Shown: positions 6,615 to 14,500 of the stretch, one piece after another
Layout of the letters: each line of letters begins with the position of its first letter
Position numbering within the stretch: position 1 is the first letter of the stretch
Origin: Actinomycetes bacterium
GTDB taxonomy: Bacteria > Actinomycetota > Actinomycetes > Actinomycetales > Microbacteriaceae
Length of the DNA stretch: 39,145 nt
Direction: 5' to 3'
Assembly (NCBI GenBank): GCA_023451265.1
Contig: JAEYAG010000017.1
Span: forward strand, 1-39,145
The notes under the pieces: generated by a model
Seen by the model: the letters and a program-made list of their open reading frames with translations, nothing else
The model's database searches: none
Told to the model about the DNA's origin: nothing
Translations under genes and position numbers: made by a program

Positions 6615-8342
6615 ATGCTCGGAAAGCTCCTCGTCCGCTATCTGTGGACCTACAAATGGTGGCTGCTGGGCGTCCTGGTGTTCCAGTTCGCCTCCGCCAT
6701 GGCATCCCTCTATCTGCCGCGTCTGAACGCGGACATCATCGACAAGGGCGTCTCGACCGGCGACACCGGGTACATCTGGTCGCGCGGTGTGTTCATGCTC
6801 GCGATCGCGCTCGGGCAGATCATCGCCTCGATCATCGCGACCTACTTCGCGGCGCGCGCCGCGATGAGCGCCGGCCGCGACATCCGCCGCGACGTCTACG
6901 AGAAGGTGAGCGGGTTCAGCGAGCGCGAGGTCTCCTCGTTCGGCGCCGGCACACTCATCACCCGCAACACGAACGACGTCCAGCAGGTGCAGATGCTCGC
7001 GATGATGGGCGCGACGATGCTCGTGACGGCGCCTTTGCTGGCGATCGGCGGCATCATCATGGCGCTGCAGCAGGACGTGGGCCTGAGCTGGCTGATCGCC
7101 GTCGCCGTCCCGGTCCTGCTCGTGATCGCCGGGTTCATCATCAGTCGGATGGTGCCGCTGTTCCGCCAGTACCAGAACAAGCTCGACGGCGTGAACCGCG
7201 TCATGCGCGAGCAGCTGACGGGCGTGCGCGTCGTCCGCGCGTTCGTCCGCGAGCGCATCGAAGAAGCCCGCTTCCGCGTCGCGAACACCGACATCATGAT
7301 CGTCGGCCGCAAGGTCGGCTCGCTGTTCGTCATCATGTTCCCACTCGCGATGCTCGTGCTCAACGTCACGGTCGTCGGCGTCATCTGGTTCGGCGGCATC
7401 CAGGTCGACGCCGGCACGGTCCAGATCGGCACGCTGTTCGCCTTCATGCAGTACGTCGGGCAGATCCTCATGGGCGTGCTCATGGCGACGTTCATGACGA
7501 TCATGATCCCGCGCGCTGCGGTCTCGGCCGACCGCATCGGGGAGGTCCTCGACTCGAGCGACGCCCTGGTCTGGCCGGAGAATCCGGTCGGCTCCTTCCC
7601 GACGCCCGGCACGGTCGAGTTCGACGACGTGTCGTTCACCTACCCCGGCGCAGAGGCGCCCGTCCTGCAGGGCATCTCGTTCCGAGCGGATGCCGGGGAG
7701 ACGGTTGCCGTCGTCGGCTCGACCGGCTCGGGTAAGACCACGCTCGTCTCGCTGATCCCGCGCCTGTTCGACGTGACCGGCGGCAGCGTCCGCGTCGGCG
7801 GCGTCGATGTGCGCGAAGCCGACCTCGACCGCATGTGGGAGGGCATCGGCTACGTGCCGCAGCGCGCCTTCCTGTTCACCGGCACCGTCGCGTCCAACCT
7901 GCGCTTCGGCCGCGAAGAGGCGACCGACGACGAACTGTGGCACGCCCTCGAGATCGCTCAGGGGCGCGACTTCGTCTCCGAGATGGAGGGTCAGCTGAAC
8001 GCCCGCATCGCGCAGGGCGGCACCAACGTCTCCGGCGGCCAGCGTCAGCGCCTATCGATCGCCCGCGCGATCGCGCACCGCCCCGACATCCTCGTCTTCG
8101 ACGACTCGTTCTCCGCGCTGGACGTGACGACGGATGCCCGGCTGCGCCAGGCGCTCTGGCGAGAGTTGCCGCAGGTGACCAAGATCGTCGTCGCGCAGCG
8201 GATCTCGACGATCACCGACGCCGACCGCATCATCGTGCTCGACGACGGCCGCATGGTCGGCTCCGGCACCCACGACGAGCTCCTCGCCTCGAACGAGACC
8301 TACCGCGAGATCGTGCAGTCGCAGCTGGGAGTGGACGCATGA
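6615..8342 (+). CDS. ABC exporter half-transporter with degenerate nucleotide site
   Basis: This 575-residue protein fuses a six-helix type IV exporter domain (residues 1 to about 325) to an ATPase domain. Walker A is GSTGSGKT (about 367-374) and the signature VSGGQRQR is canonical. The Walker B catalytic Glu is replaced by Asp497 (VFDDS), and the switch His by Gln528 (VAQRIS). These are the marks of the degenerate subunit of heterodimeric exporters such as TM287/288, LmrCD and BmrCD. I prefer the ATG at 6615, which has GGAG six bases upstream; the ATG at 6603 would add four residues without a ribosome site. Its stop overlaps the partner gene by four bases. Likely role: drug or lipid export. 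Confidence 0.92.
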   Translation: MLGKLLVRYLWTYKWWLLGVLVFQFASAMASLYLPRLNADIIDKGVSTGDTGYIWSRGVFMLAIALGQIIASIIATYFAARAAMSAGRDIRRDVYEKVSGFSEREVSSFGAGTLITRNTNDVQQVQMLAMMGATMLVTAPLLAIGGIIMALQQDVGLSWLIAVAVPVLLVIAGFIISRMVPLFRQYQNKLDGVNRVMREQLTGVRVVRAFVRERIEEARFRVANTDIMIVGRKVGSLFVIMFPLAMLVLNVTVVGVIWFGGIQVDAGTVQIGTLFAFMQYVGQILMGVLMATFMTIMIPRAAVSADRIGEVLDSSDALVWPENPVGSFPTPGTVEFDDVSFTYPGAEAPVLQGISFRADAGETVAVVGSTGSGKTTLVSLIPRLFDVTGGSVRVGGVDVREADLDRMWEGIGYVPQRAFLFTGTVASNLRFGREEATDDELWHALEIAQGRDFVSEMEGQLNARIAQGGTNVSGGQRQRLSIARAIAHRPDILVFDDSFSALDVTTDARLRQALWRELPQVTKIVVAQRISTITDADRIIVLDDGRMVGSGTHDELLASNETYREIVQSQLGVDA

Positions 8343-10357
8343 GCGCGCCCAACATGGCGGAGATCTCCGAAGAGGAGCGCTACGAGCTCGAGCTCGCCGA
8401 GCAGGCGCGCCTGAACTCCGGCGACTGGGACTCGGTCGCACCCGGCAAGGCGTCGAACTTCCGGCAGAGCTTCTTCCGCATGATCGGACTGCTCGGCCCG
8501 TACAAGTGGGTGTTCGCGCTCGTCTCCCTCCTCGGCGCGATCGGAGTCGTGCTCGCCGTCGCAGCGCCCAAAGTGCTCGGCGAGGCGACCAACGTCATCT
8601 TCGAGGGTGTCGTGTCGGCATCGCTGCCCGCGCAGTTCGCGGGTATGTCGCAGGCCCAAGTGGTCGAGGCGCTGCGCGCGGCCGGTCAGACGGACATCGC
8701 GAACATGGTCGCCGCGATGCAGAACTTCCAGGTCGGGGCCGGCATCGACTTCGAGCGGCTCAAGTGGGTGCTCGTGGCCGCGCTCGCGATCTACGTCGCC
8801 TCGGCCGTGCTCACCTGGATCCAGGGCTACGTCATCAACATCATCATGGTGCGCACGATGTGGCGCCTGCGCGAGCAGGTCGAGGCGAAGATCAACCGTC
8901 TGCCGCTGTCGTACTTCGACAAGGTCCAGCGGGGTGAGCTGATCTCGCGCGTCACGAACGACATCGACAACATCACCCAGACCATGCAGCAGTCGCTGTC
9001 GACCGCCGTCACCAACGTGCTGACGGTCGTGGGCGTGCTCGTCATGATGTTCTCGATCTCGTGGCAGCTGGCGATCGTCGCCCTCGTGGCGCTCCCGCTG
9101 ATGGCGGTCGTGTTCGGCATCATCGGGCCGAAGTCGCAGAAGGCGTTCAACACGCAGTGGCGCAAGGTGGGACGCCTGAACGCCCGCGTCGAGGAGTCGT
9201 TCTCCGGCCACGCGCTCGTCCGCGTCTACGGCCGCGAGAAGGATTCGCGTGAGAAGTTCCAGGAGGAGAATGAGGAGCTGTACCAGGCCGCGTTCAAGGC
9301 CCAGTTCCTCTCGGGGCTCATGATGCCCGCGATGATGTTCATCGGCTCGCTCAGCTACGTCGGCATCGCCGTGCTCGGCGGACTCATGGTGGCCTCCGGC
9401 CAACTGCGGCTCGGCGACGTGCAGGCCTTCATCCAGTATTCGCAGCAGTTCACGCAGCCGCTGTCCGAGCTCGGCGGCATGGCCGCGGTCGTGCAGTCCG
9501 GCACCGCGTCGGCCGAGCGCGTGTTCGAGCTGCTGGACGAAGACGAGCAGGAGCCGGATGCCGAGGACGCTCCCGCGCTGCGGGGAGGCCGCGGCGTCAT
9601 CGAGTTCGAGCACGTCGCGTTCAGCTACGCGCCTGACAAGCCGCTCATCCGTGACCTGTCGTTCCGGGTCGAGCCCGGCCAGACCGTCGCGATCGTCGGT
9701 CCCACCGGCGCCGGCAAGACGACGCTGGTGAACCTGCTGATGCGCTTCTACGAGCTGGACGGCGGGCGGATCCTCCTCGACGGGCAGGACATCGCCGAGC
9801 TCACCCGCGATGACGTGCGCTCGCGCACCGGGATGGTGCTGCAGGACCCGTGGCTGTTCGCGGGCACGATCCGCGAGAACATCCGGTACGGCAACGAGTC
9901 GGCATCCGATCTGGAGATCATGGAGGCGGCCGTCGCCACCCGCGTCGACCGCTTCGTGCACTCGCTGCCCGACGGCTACGACACCGTCCTCGACGAGGAT
10001 GCCGCGAACGTGTCGGCGGGCGAGAAGCAGCTCATCACGATCGCGCGGGCGTTCGTCGCGCAGCCGAGCGTGCTCATCCTCGACGAGGCGACGAGCTCCG
10101 TGGACACCCGGACCGAGCTGCTCCTGCAGCACGCGATGTCGGCGCTGCGCGAGGGGCGCACGTCCTTCGTCATCGCGCACCGGCTGTCGACGATCCGCGA
10201 CGCCGACCTCATCCTCGTGATGGAGCACGGCGACATCGTCGAGAAGGGCACGCACGACGAGCTCATCGCCGCCGAGGGCGCGTACTGGCGCCTGTACCGG
10301 TCGCAGTTCGAGCAGGCGACGACGACCGACGAGCCCGGCGACGAGGTGCACGCGTGA
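8339..10357 (+). CDS. ABC exporter half-transporter with catalytic Glu, partner subunit
   Basis: This 672-residue protein is the second half of the heterodimer. A charged N-terminal extension of about 45 residues precedes TM1. The TM1-TM2 region carries an insertion of roughly 60 residues (about 95-150) with alternating Ala/Gln/Met, predicted extracellular and often seen in LmrD-like subunits. The ATPase domain has Walker A GPTGAGKT (454-461), Walker B LILDEAT with catalytic Glu583, and switch His614. Its signature is SAGEKQ (559-564) instead of SGGQ. With the partner's Asp497 this builds one degenerate and one functional ATP site. The ATG overlaps the upstream stop by four bases, and its own stop overlaps the TauE-like gene. 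Confidence 0.93.
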   Translation: MSAPNMAEISEEERYELELAEQARLNSGDWDSVAPGKASNFRQSFFRMIGLLGPYKWVFALVSLLGAIGVVLAVAAPKVLGEATNVIFEGVVSASLPAQFAGMSQAQVVEALRAAGQTDIANMVAAMQNFQVGAGIDFERLKWVLVAALAIYVASAVLTWIQGYVINIIMVRTMWRLREQVEAKINRLPLSYFDKVQRGELISRVTNDIDNITQTMQQSLSTAVTNVLTVVGVLVMMFSISWQLAIVALVALPLMAVVFGIIGPKSQKAFNTQWRKVGRLNARVEESFSGHALVRVYGREKDSREKFQEENEELYQAAFKAQFLSGLMMPAMMFIGSLSYVGIAVLGGLMVASGQLRLGDVQAFIQYSQQFTQPLSELGGMAAVVQSGTASAERVFELLDEDEQEPDAEDAPALRGGRGVIEFEHVAFSYAPDKPLIRDLSFRVEPGQTVAIVGPTGAGKTTLVNLLMRFYELDGGRILLDGQDIAELTRDDVRSRTGMVLQDPWLFAGTIRENIRYGNESASDLEIMEAAVATRVDRFVHSLPDGYDTVLDEDAANVSAGEKQLITIARAFVAQPSVLILDEATSSVDTRTELLLQHAMSALREGRTSFVIAHRLSTIRDADLILVMEHGDIVEKGTHDELIAAEGAYWRLYRSQFEQATTTDEPGDEVHA

Positions 10358-11154
10358 GCACGGCGGCGGCGCCCCGCCGTCGCGACGCGCGCTTCGTGCT
10401 GTCGTGCATCGGCGTGGGGCTCGCGGCGGGGCTGCTTTCCGGGCTGTTCGGCGTCGGCGGGGGCACGGTGATCGTGCCGATGCTGGTGCTGCTGCTGCGC
10501 TTCGATCAGCGGCTCGCCGCCGGCACGTCGCTCGCCGCGATCGTGCCGACGGCCGCCGTCGGGGTGGTCTCCTACGCGGCGCACGGCTCGGTGGCCTGGA
10601 TCCCGGCGCTGATCCTCGCCGCCGGCGCGGTCGTGGGTGCTCAGATCGGCACGTGGCTGCTGGCCCGCATCCCGCAGAACGCGCTGCGCTGGGGCTTCGT
10701 CGCCTTCCTCGCGGTCGTCATCGTCATGCTGTTCGTCGTCGTGCCGTCCCGCGACGCCGAGCTGGTGCTGACGCTGGGATCGATCATCGGACTCGTCGCG
10801 CTGGGGCTGTTCACCGGGATCATGGCGGGGCTGCTGGGCGTGGGCGGCGGCGTCATCGTCGTGCCGGCGCTCATGTTCCTGTTCGGCACGACCGACCTCA
10901 TCGCGAAGGGGACGTCGCTGCTGATGATGATCCCGACCGCCGTCTCGGGCACCGTCGGCAACCTGCGCCGCGGCAACGTCGACCTGCTCGCCGCGGGCCT
11001 CGTGGGCGTCGCGGCCTGCACGACGACCGCCGTGGGCGCGTGGCTCGCGACGCTGATGTCGCCGCTCACGGCGAACATCCTGTTCGCGGTGTTCCTCGCC
11101 TTCATCGCCGTGCAGATGGCCGTCAAGGCGATGCGCGCGCGGCGCGCGCGCTGA
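10354..11154 (+). CDS. TauE/SafE-family permease
   Basis: This 266-residue membrane protein has about eight hydrophobic segments. It shows the duplicated family signature GLLSGLFGVGGGTVIVP (about residues 25-41) and GIMAGLLGVGGGVIVVP (about 155-171), the sign of an internal two-fold repeat. The family exports sulfite, sulfoacetate or other small organosulfur or carboxylate anions. Start is a GTG whose last two bases lie in the preceding ABC stop (GTGA). Coupling to a multidrug-type ABC exporter is probably positional rather than a shared pathway, though co-expression is likely. Substrate unknown. Confidence 0.88.
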   Translation: MSTAAAPRRRDARFVLSCIGVGLAAGLLSGLFGVGGGTVIVPMLVLLLRFDQRLAAGTSLAAIVPTAAVGVVSYAAHGSVAWIPALILAAGAVVGAQIGTWLLARIPQNALRWGFVAFLAVVIVMLFVVVPSRDAELVLTLGSIIGLVALGLFTGIMAGLLGVGGGVIVVPALMFLFGTTDLIAKGTSLLMMIPTAVSGTVGNLRRGNVDLLAAGLVGVAACTTTAVGAWLATLMSPLTANILFAVFLAFIAVQMAVKAMRARRAR

Positions 11155-11202
11155 CCCTCCGGCGCCGAGGCGCGACGAGGCGGGCACCCGCGCCCCGCTC
11201 GG

Positions 11203-11208
11203 TAGGAT
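11203..11208 (+). promoter_or_regulatory. -10 element for leaderless MaoC-N transcript
   Basis: TAGGAT lies exactly six bases before the GTG at 11215, so transcription would start on the start codon. It opens the HotDog-HotDog-murB operon. Confidence 0.55.
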
Positions 11209-11214
11209 CGAGGG

Positions 11215-11664
11215 GTGTCCGTGAATCCTGAGCTGGTCGGCCGCTCGTTCCCGCCGACCGCGCCGTACCTCGTCGGCCGTGAGAAGGTGCGCGAGTTCGC
11301 GCGTGCCGTCTTCGCGGATGCCGCGCAGCACGTCGACCCTGACGCCGCGCGAGCCCTGGGCTACGCCGATGTCGTCGCGCCGCCGACGTTCGCGATGGTG
11401 ATCCAAGATCTCACGCTGCAGCAGCTGCTCGCCGAGGAGGACTCGGGCATCGCGCTGGAGCGCACCGTCCACGCCGAGCAGCGCTTCCGCTACACGCGGC
11501 CGATCGTCGCGGGCGACGAGCTCGTCGCGCAGCTGCAGATCACGAACGTCCGCCCGTTCGGCACGGGCGCGATGGTCACGAGCGAGGCCGAGATCACGGA
11601 TGCCGGGGGAGCGCACGTCGTCACCGCGACATCGGTGCTGCTGATCGGAGGCGAGGACGCATGA
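11215..11664 (+). CDS. MaoC-like N-terminal HotDog protein (FAS1-like dehydratase domain)
   Basis: This 149-residue HotDog-fold protein resembles mycobacterial HadA/HadC and the streptomycete homologue beside murB. It has the non-catalytic family pattern: GRSFPPTAPYLVGREKVREFARAV at the N-terminus, VVAPPTFAMV in the middle and QRFRYTRPIVAGDEL. It would form a heterodimer with the catalytic MaoC protein encoded next, acting on an enoyl or hydroxyacyl thioester. The GTG at 11215 fits the TAGGAT -10; a second GTG at 11221 is an alternative, with GAGGGG five bases before it. Stop and next start overlap by four bases. Confidence 0.82.
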   Translation: MSVNPELVGRSFPPTAPYLVGREKVREFARAVFADAAQHVDPDAARALGYADVVAPPTFAMVIQDLTLQQLLAEEDSGIALERTVHAEQRFRYTRPIVAGDELVAQLQITNVRPFGTGAMVTSEAEITDAGGAHVVTATSVLLIGGEDA

Positions 11665-12095
11665 CCGCCGCGACAGGTCCCGAGACCGGCGCCGCTCTGG
11701 CCGTCGGCGACGTCGTCGCCGAGCGCACGGTCCATCTCACGCGCGAGTCCCTCGTGCGCTACGCCGGCGCCTCCGGCGACTTCAACCCCATCCACTACCG
11801 CGACGACGTCGCCGAGCGCGTGGGTCTGCCGGGTGTGCTCGCCCACGGCATGCTCACGATGGGCCTCGCCGTCGAGACGGTCGTGGCGTGGGCGGGTGAC
11901 GCGGGCCGCATCCTCGAATACGGCGTGCGTTTCACGCGTCCCGTCATGGTGGATGCCGAGGCGGGCGCCGACCTCGTGGTCACCGCGAAGGTGGGCGCGC
12001 TCGACGACGACACCGCCCGCATCGACCTCACCGTCGCTTTCGACGGCACCACGGTGCTCGGGAAGGCGCAGGTCCGCGTGCGCCGACACGCGTGA
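11661..12095 (+). CDS. MaoC-family (R)-hydratase/dehydratase, catalytic HotDog subunit
   Basis: This 144-residue protein carries the hydratase-2 signature: YAGASGDFNPIHYRDDVA, with the catalytic Asp (GDFN) and His (PIH), then LPGVLAHGMLTMG. It would hydrate or dehydrate trans-2-enoyl thioesters, like HadB in mycobacteria. In an organism without mycolic acids the substrate is uncertain; a role in fatty-acid metabolism is an inference. The ATG overlaps the preceding MaoC-like gene (ATGA), and murB starts four bases inside its end. Pairing of N-type and C-type HotDog proteins next to murB is a recurring actinobacterial gene order. Confidence 0.87.
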   Translation: MTAATGPETGAALAVGDVVAERTVHLTRESLVRYAGASGDFNPIHYRDDVAERVGLPGVLAHGMLTMGLAVETVVAWAGDAGRILEYGVRFTRPVMVDAEAGADLVVTAKVGALDDDTARIDLTVAFDGTTVLGKAQVRVRRHA

Positions 12096-13240
12096 CCTCT
12101 GCCACCATGCCCCAGATCGCTCCGATCCCGCTCGCGCAGCTGACGACGCTGCGCGCCGGCGGCATCCCCGCACGCATGGTCGAGGCGCGCACGCGCGACG
12201 AGCTCATCGGTGCGCTCCGGGAGATCTGGGCGGAGGGCGATCCCTGGCTGGTCATCGGCGGCGGCTCGAATCTGCTCGTCGGCGATGAGCCCTTCGAGGG
12301 GACCGTCGTGCTCGTGCGCACCCGCGGCATCGAACGCCTGCCGGCGCCGGAGGGCCGCGTGCGCCTGCGGGTCGAGGCCGGACACGACTGGGACGACCTC
12401 GTCGCGTACGCCGTTGCCGAGGGTCTCGCCGGCATCGAGGCGATGAGCGGCATCCCCGGCAGCGCCGGCGCGGCTCCCATCCAGAACGTCGGAGCGTACG
12501 GCCAGGAGATCGTCGAGACGCTGGTGGAGGTCGAGCTGCTCGACGAGGCCACCGGTGAGGTCGAGGTGGTGCCGGCATCCGATCTCGGACTCGGCTTCCG
12601 CACTTCCGTGCTCAAGCATCACTACGGCGAGGTCCCGCGGCGCAGCGGAGTGATCGTGTCGATCACGCTCGAGCTGCGCGAGGTGGGTCACGGCGAGGTC
12701 CCGGTTGGCGGCGTGCAGCTGCGGCAGGCGCTGCGCCTCGAACCGGATGCCGTGGTCTCGCTGCGCGGGATCCGCGACACGGTCCTCGCGACGCGCGCCG
12801 CCAAGGGCATGGTGCTCGACGATGCCGATCCCGACACGCACAGCGCCGGCTCGTTCTTCCAGAACGCGATCGTCTCGGCATCCTTCGCCCGGACGCTCCC
12901 GCCGGAGTGCCCGCGCTGGCCACTGACGCCGAGCGTCGACCCCGTCACGGTCATCCCGCTGGCCGCTTTCGACGGCATCGTGCCGCCGCCGGTGTCGTCG
13001 CAGCCGGACGTCAAGGTCAGCGCGGCGTGGCTGATCGAGCACGCCGGCGTCGGCAAGGGCTTCCGGCTGCCGCGCTCGCGCGCGGCGCTGTCGACCAAGC
13101 ACGCACTCGCGCTCACCAACCGCGGGGGCGCGACGGCGGGAGAGCTCGCCGAGCTCGCCCGCTACATCCAGCAGCGGGTGCAGAGCGAGTTCGGTCTGCT
13201 CCTGCAGCCCGAACCGGTGCTCGTCGGCGTCGAGCTGTAG
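12092..13240 (+). CDS. murB: UDP-N-acetylenolpyruvoylglucosamine reductase MurB
   Basis: This 382-residue FAD enzyme reduces UDP-GlcNAc-enolpyruvate to UDP-MurNAc with NADPH, the second committed step of peptidoglycan synthesis in the cytoplasm. The FAD-binding motif GGGSNLLV begins at residue 56. IEAMSGIPGSAGAAPIQNVGAYGQE is the family core, and AGSFFQN holds the proton-donor Ser of type I MurB. The C-terminal part has AWLIEHAGVGKGF. The GTG start overlaps the upstream stop by four bases; an ATG five codons later is possible. It converges on the aminotransferase gene with 14 bases between, with no terminator visible. Confidence 0.95.
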   Translation: MTSATMPQIAPIPLAQLTTLRAGGIPARMVEARTRDELIGALREIWAEGDPWLVIGGGSNLLVGDEPFEGTVVLVRTRGIERLPAPEGRVRLRVEAGHDWDDLVAYAVAEGLAGIEAMSGIPGSAGAAPIQNVGAYGQEIVETLVEVELLDEATGEVEVVPASDLGLGFRTSVLKHHYGEVPRRSGVIVSITLELREVGHGEVPVGGVQLRQALRLEPDAVVSLRGIRDTVLATRAAKGMVLDDADPDTHSAGSFFQNAIVSASFARTLPPECPRWPLTPSVDPVTVIPLAAFDGIVPPPVSSQPDVKVSAAWLIEHAGVGKGFRLPRSRAALSTKHALALTNRGGATAGELAELARYIQQRVQSEFGLLLQPEPVLVGVEL

Positions 13241-13254
13241 GCCGCGGCGGCGGG

Positions 13255-14478
13255 TCAGCCGAAGAGCTGCTGCAGTCGCTGGACGCCCTCGAGGAGCTGG
13301 TCGTCGCCCAGGGCGTACGACAGCCGCAGGTATCCGGAAGGACCGAACGCCTCACCGGGAACGACGGCGACCTCGGCTTCGTCGAGGATGAGGTCGGCGA
13401 GTTCGAGCGTGGTGTCGACCTGCGTCCCGCGCCACGAGCGCCCGAGCAGTCCCCGCACGTCGGGATAGACGTAGAACGCACCCAGCGGGTTCGGCACCGT
13501 GACGCCCGGGATCTTCGCCAGTTCGGCGACGATGAGCTTGCGGCGGCGGTCGAAGGCCAGGCGCATCTGCTCGGCCTCGGTCTGCGGACCGGTGAGTGCG
13601 GCCAGCGCCGCGCGCTGCGCGATGTTGTTGACGTTCGAGCTCAGGTGCGACTGCAGGTTGCCCGCGACCTTGATGGCGTCGGCGGGGCCGACCATCCAGC
13701 CCACGCGCCATCCGGTCATGGCGTACGTCTTCGCGACGCCGTTGACGAGGATGGTCTGGCCGGCGAGCTCCGGAACGGCCTCGACGATCGAGACGGCACG
13801 AGCGCCCTCGTAGACGAGGTTCTGGTAGATCTCGTCGCTGATCACCCAGATGCCGTGCTCGAGCGCCCACTGCCCGATCGCCTTCGTCTCCTCGGGGGTG
13901 TACACCGAGCCGGTCGGGTTCGAGGGCGAGACGAACACGAGCACCGTCGTCTTGTCGGTGCGGGCGGCCTCGAGCTGCTCGACGGTGACCTTGTAGTCCT
14001 GGTCGGCCCCGGCGAAGACCTCCACCGGGATGCCGTCGGCCAGCGCGATCGCCTCGGGATAGGTCGTCCAGTACGGCGCCGGCAGCAGCACCTCGTCGCC
14101 CGGGTTCACAACCGCCTGGAACGCCTGGTACACCGCCTGCTTGCCGCCGTTGGTCACGATGACCTGCGCGGGCGAGACCTCCAGGCCCGAGTCGCGGAGC
14201 GTCTTCGCGGCGATCGCCTCGCGCACCACGGGCAGGCCCGCGGCGGGCGTGTACCGGTAGTTCGCGGGGTCGTGCAGCGCTTCAGCGGCGGCATCCACGA
14301 TGAACTGCGGCGTCGCGAAATCGGGCTCGCCGGCCGCGTACGAGATGACGGGCTTGCCCTCGGCCTTGAGCGCCTTGGCCTTCGCGTCGACCTTGAGGGT
14401 CGCCGACTCGGCGATGGCGGACAGCTTGCGGGAGAGCGGGGCGCGTTCGGTGGTCCCTGAGCTTGTCGAATGGGTCAC
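13255..14478 (-). CDS. aspC: PLP-dependent aminotransferase, aspartate aminotransferase type
   Basis: This 407-residue class I aminotransferase would exchange amino groups between aspartate and 2-oxoglutarate. Visible features: SYAAGEPDF (substrate loop), YWTTYPEAI, SNPTGSV with the PLP Asn, SDEIYQNLVY with the pyridine-binding Asp215, the Schiff-base Lys250 in AKTYAMTGWRVGW, and the carboxylate-binding Arg in GYLRLSYALG. The GTG at 14478 is chosen because a TACGCT -10 lies exactly six bases upstream; an upstream in-frame start at 14526 would overlap the next gene. Residues 2-10 (THSTSSGTT) are encoded by a Microbacteriaceae-type intergenic repeat, so this N-terminus is probably a recent addition. 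Confidence 0.9.
   Translation of the reverse strand: MTHSTSSGTTERAPLSRKLSAIAESATLKVDAKAKALKAEGKPVISYAAGEPDFATPQFIVDAAAEALHDPANYRYTPAAGLPVVREAIAAKTLRDSGLEVSPAQVIVTNGGKQAVYQAFQAVVNPGDEVLLPAPYWTTYPEAIALADGIPVEVFAGADQDYKVTVEQLEAARTDKTTVLVFVSPSNPTGSVYTPEETKAIGQWALEHGIWVISDEIYQNLVYEGARAVSIVEAVPELAGQTILVNGVAKTYAMTGWRVGWMVGPADAIKVAGNLQSHLSSNVNNIAQRAALAALTGPQTEAEQMRLAFDRRRKLIVAELAKIPGVTVPNPLGAFYVYPDVRGLLGRSWRGTQVDTTLELADLILDEAEVAVVPGEAFGPSGYLRLSYALGDDQLLEGVQRLQQLFG
14452..14476 (-). repeat. GGTCCCTGAGCTTGTCGAA-type dispersed repeat
   Basis: This is one copy of the palindrome-like short repeat that I know as abundant between genes of Microbacteriaceae and other bacteria. The plus-strand core is CTGAGCTTGTCGAA, flanked by GGTCCC and TGGGTC arms. 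It is the only copy I found in this window. It lies inside the first codons of the aminotransferase. Confidence 0.65.
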
Positions 14479-14484
14479 ACGCCC

Positions 14485-14490
14485 AGCGTA
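14485..14490 (-). promoter_or_regulatory. -10 element for leaderless aminotransferase transcript
   Basis: Minus-strand TACGCT, then six bases, then the GTG start at 14478. It lies in the 22-base gap after the phosphoesterase stop. Confidence 0.55.
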
Positions 14491-14500
14491 GTCGGGGAGG

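Noticed and set aside
6436..6726. Short plus-strand frame in the spacer before the ABC exporter
   Set aside because: It runs through the terminator hairpin and into the ABC gene in another frame, with no ribosome site or recognisable sequence.
8300..10351. 683-codon open frame antisense to the second ABC subunit
   Set aside because: The translation is a charge-rich shadow; the plus strand encodes a complete ABC transporter.
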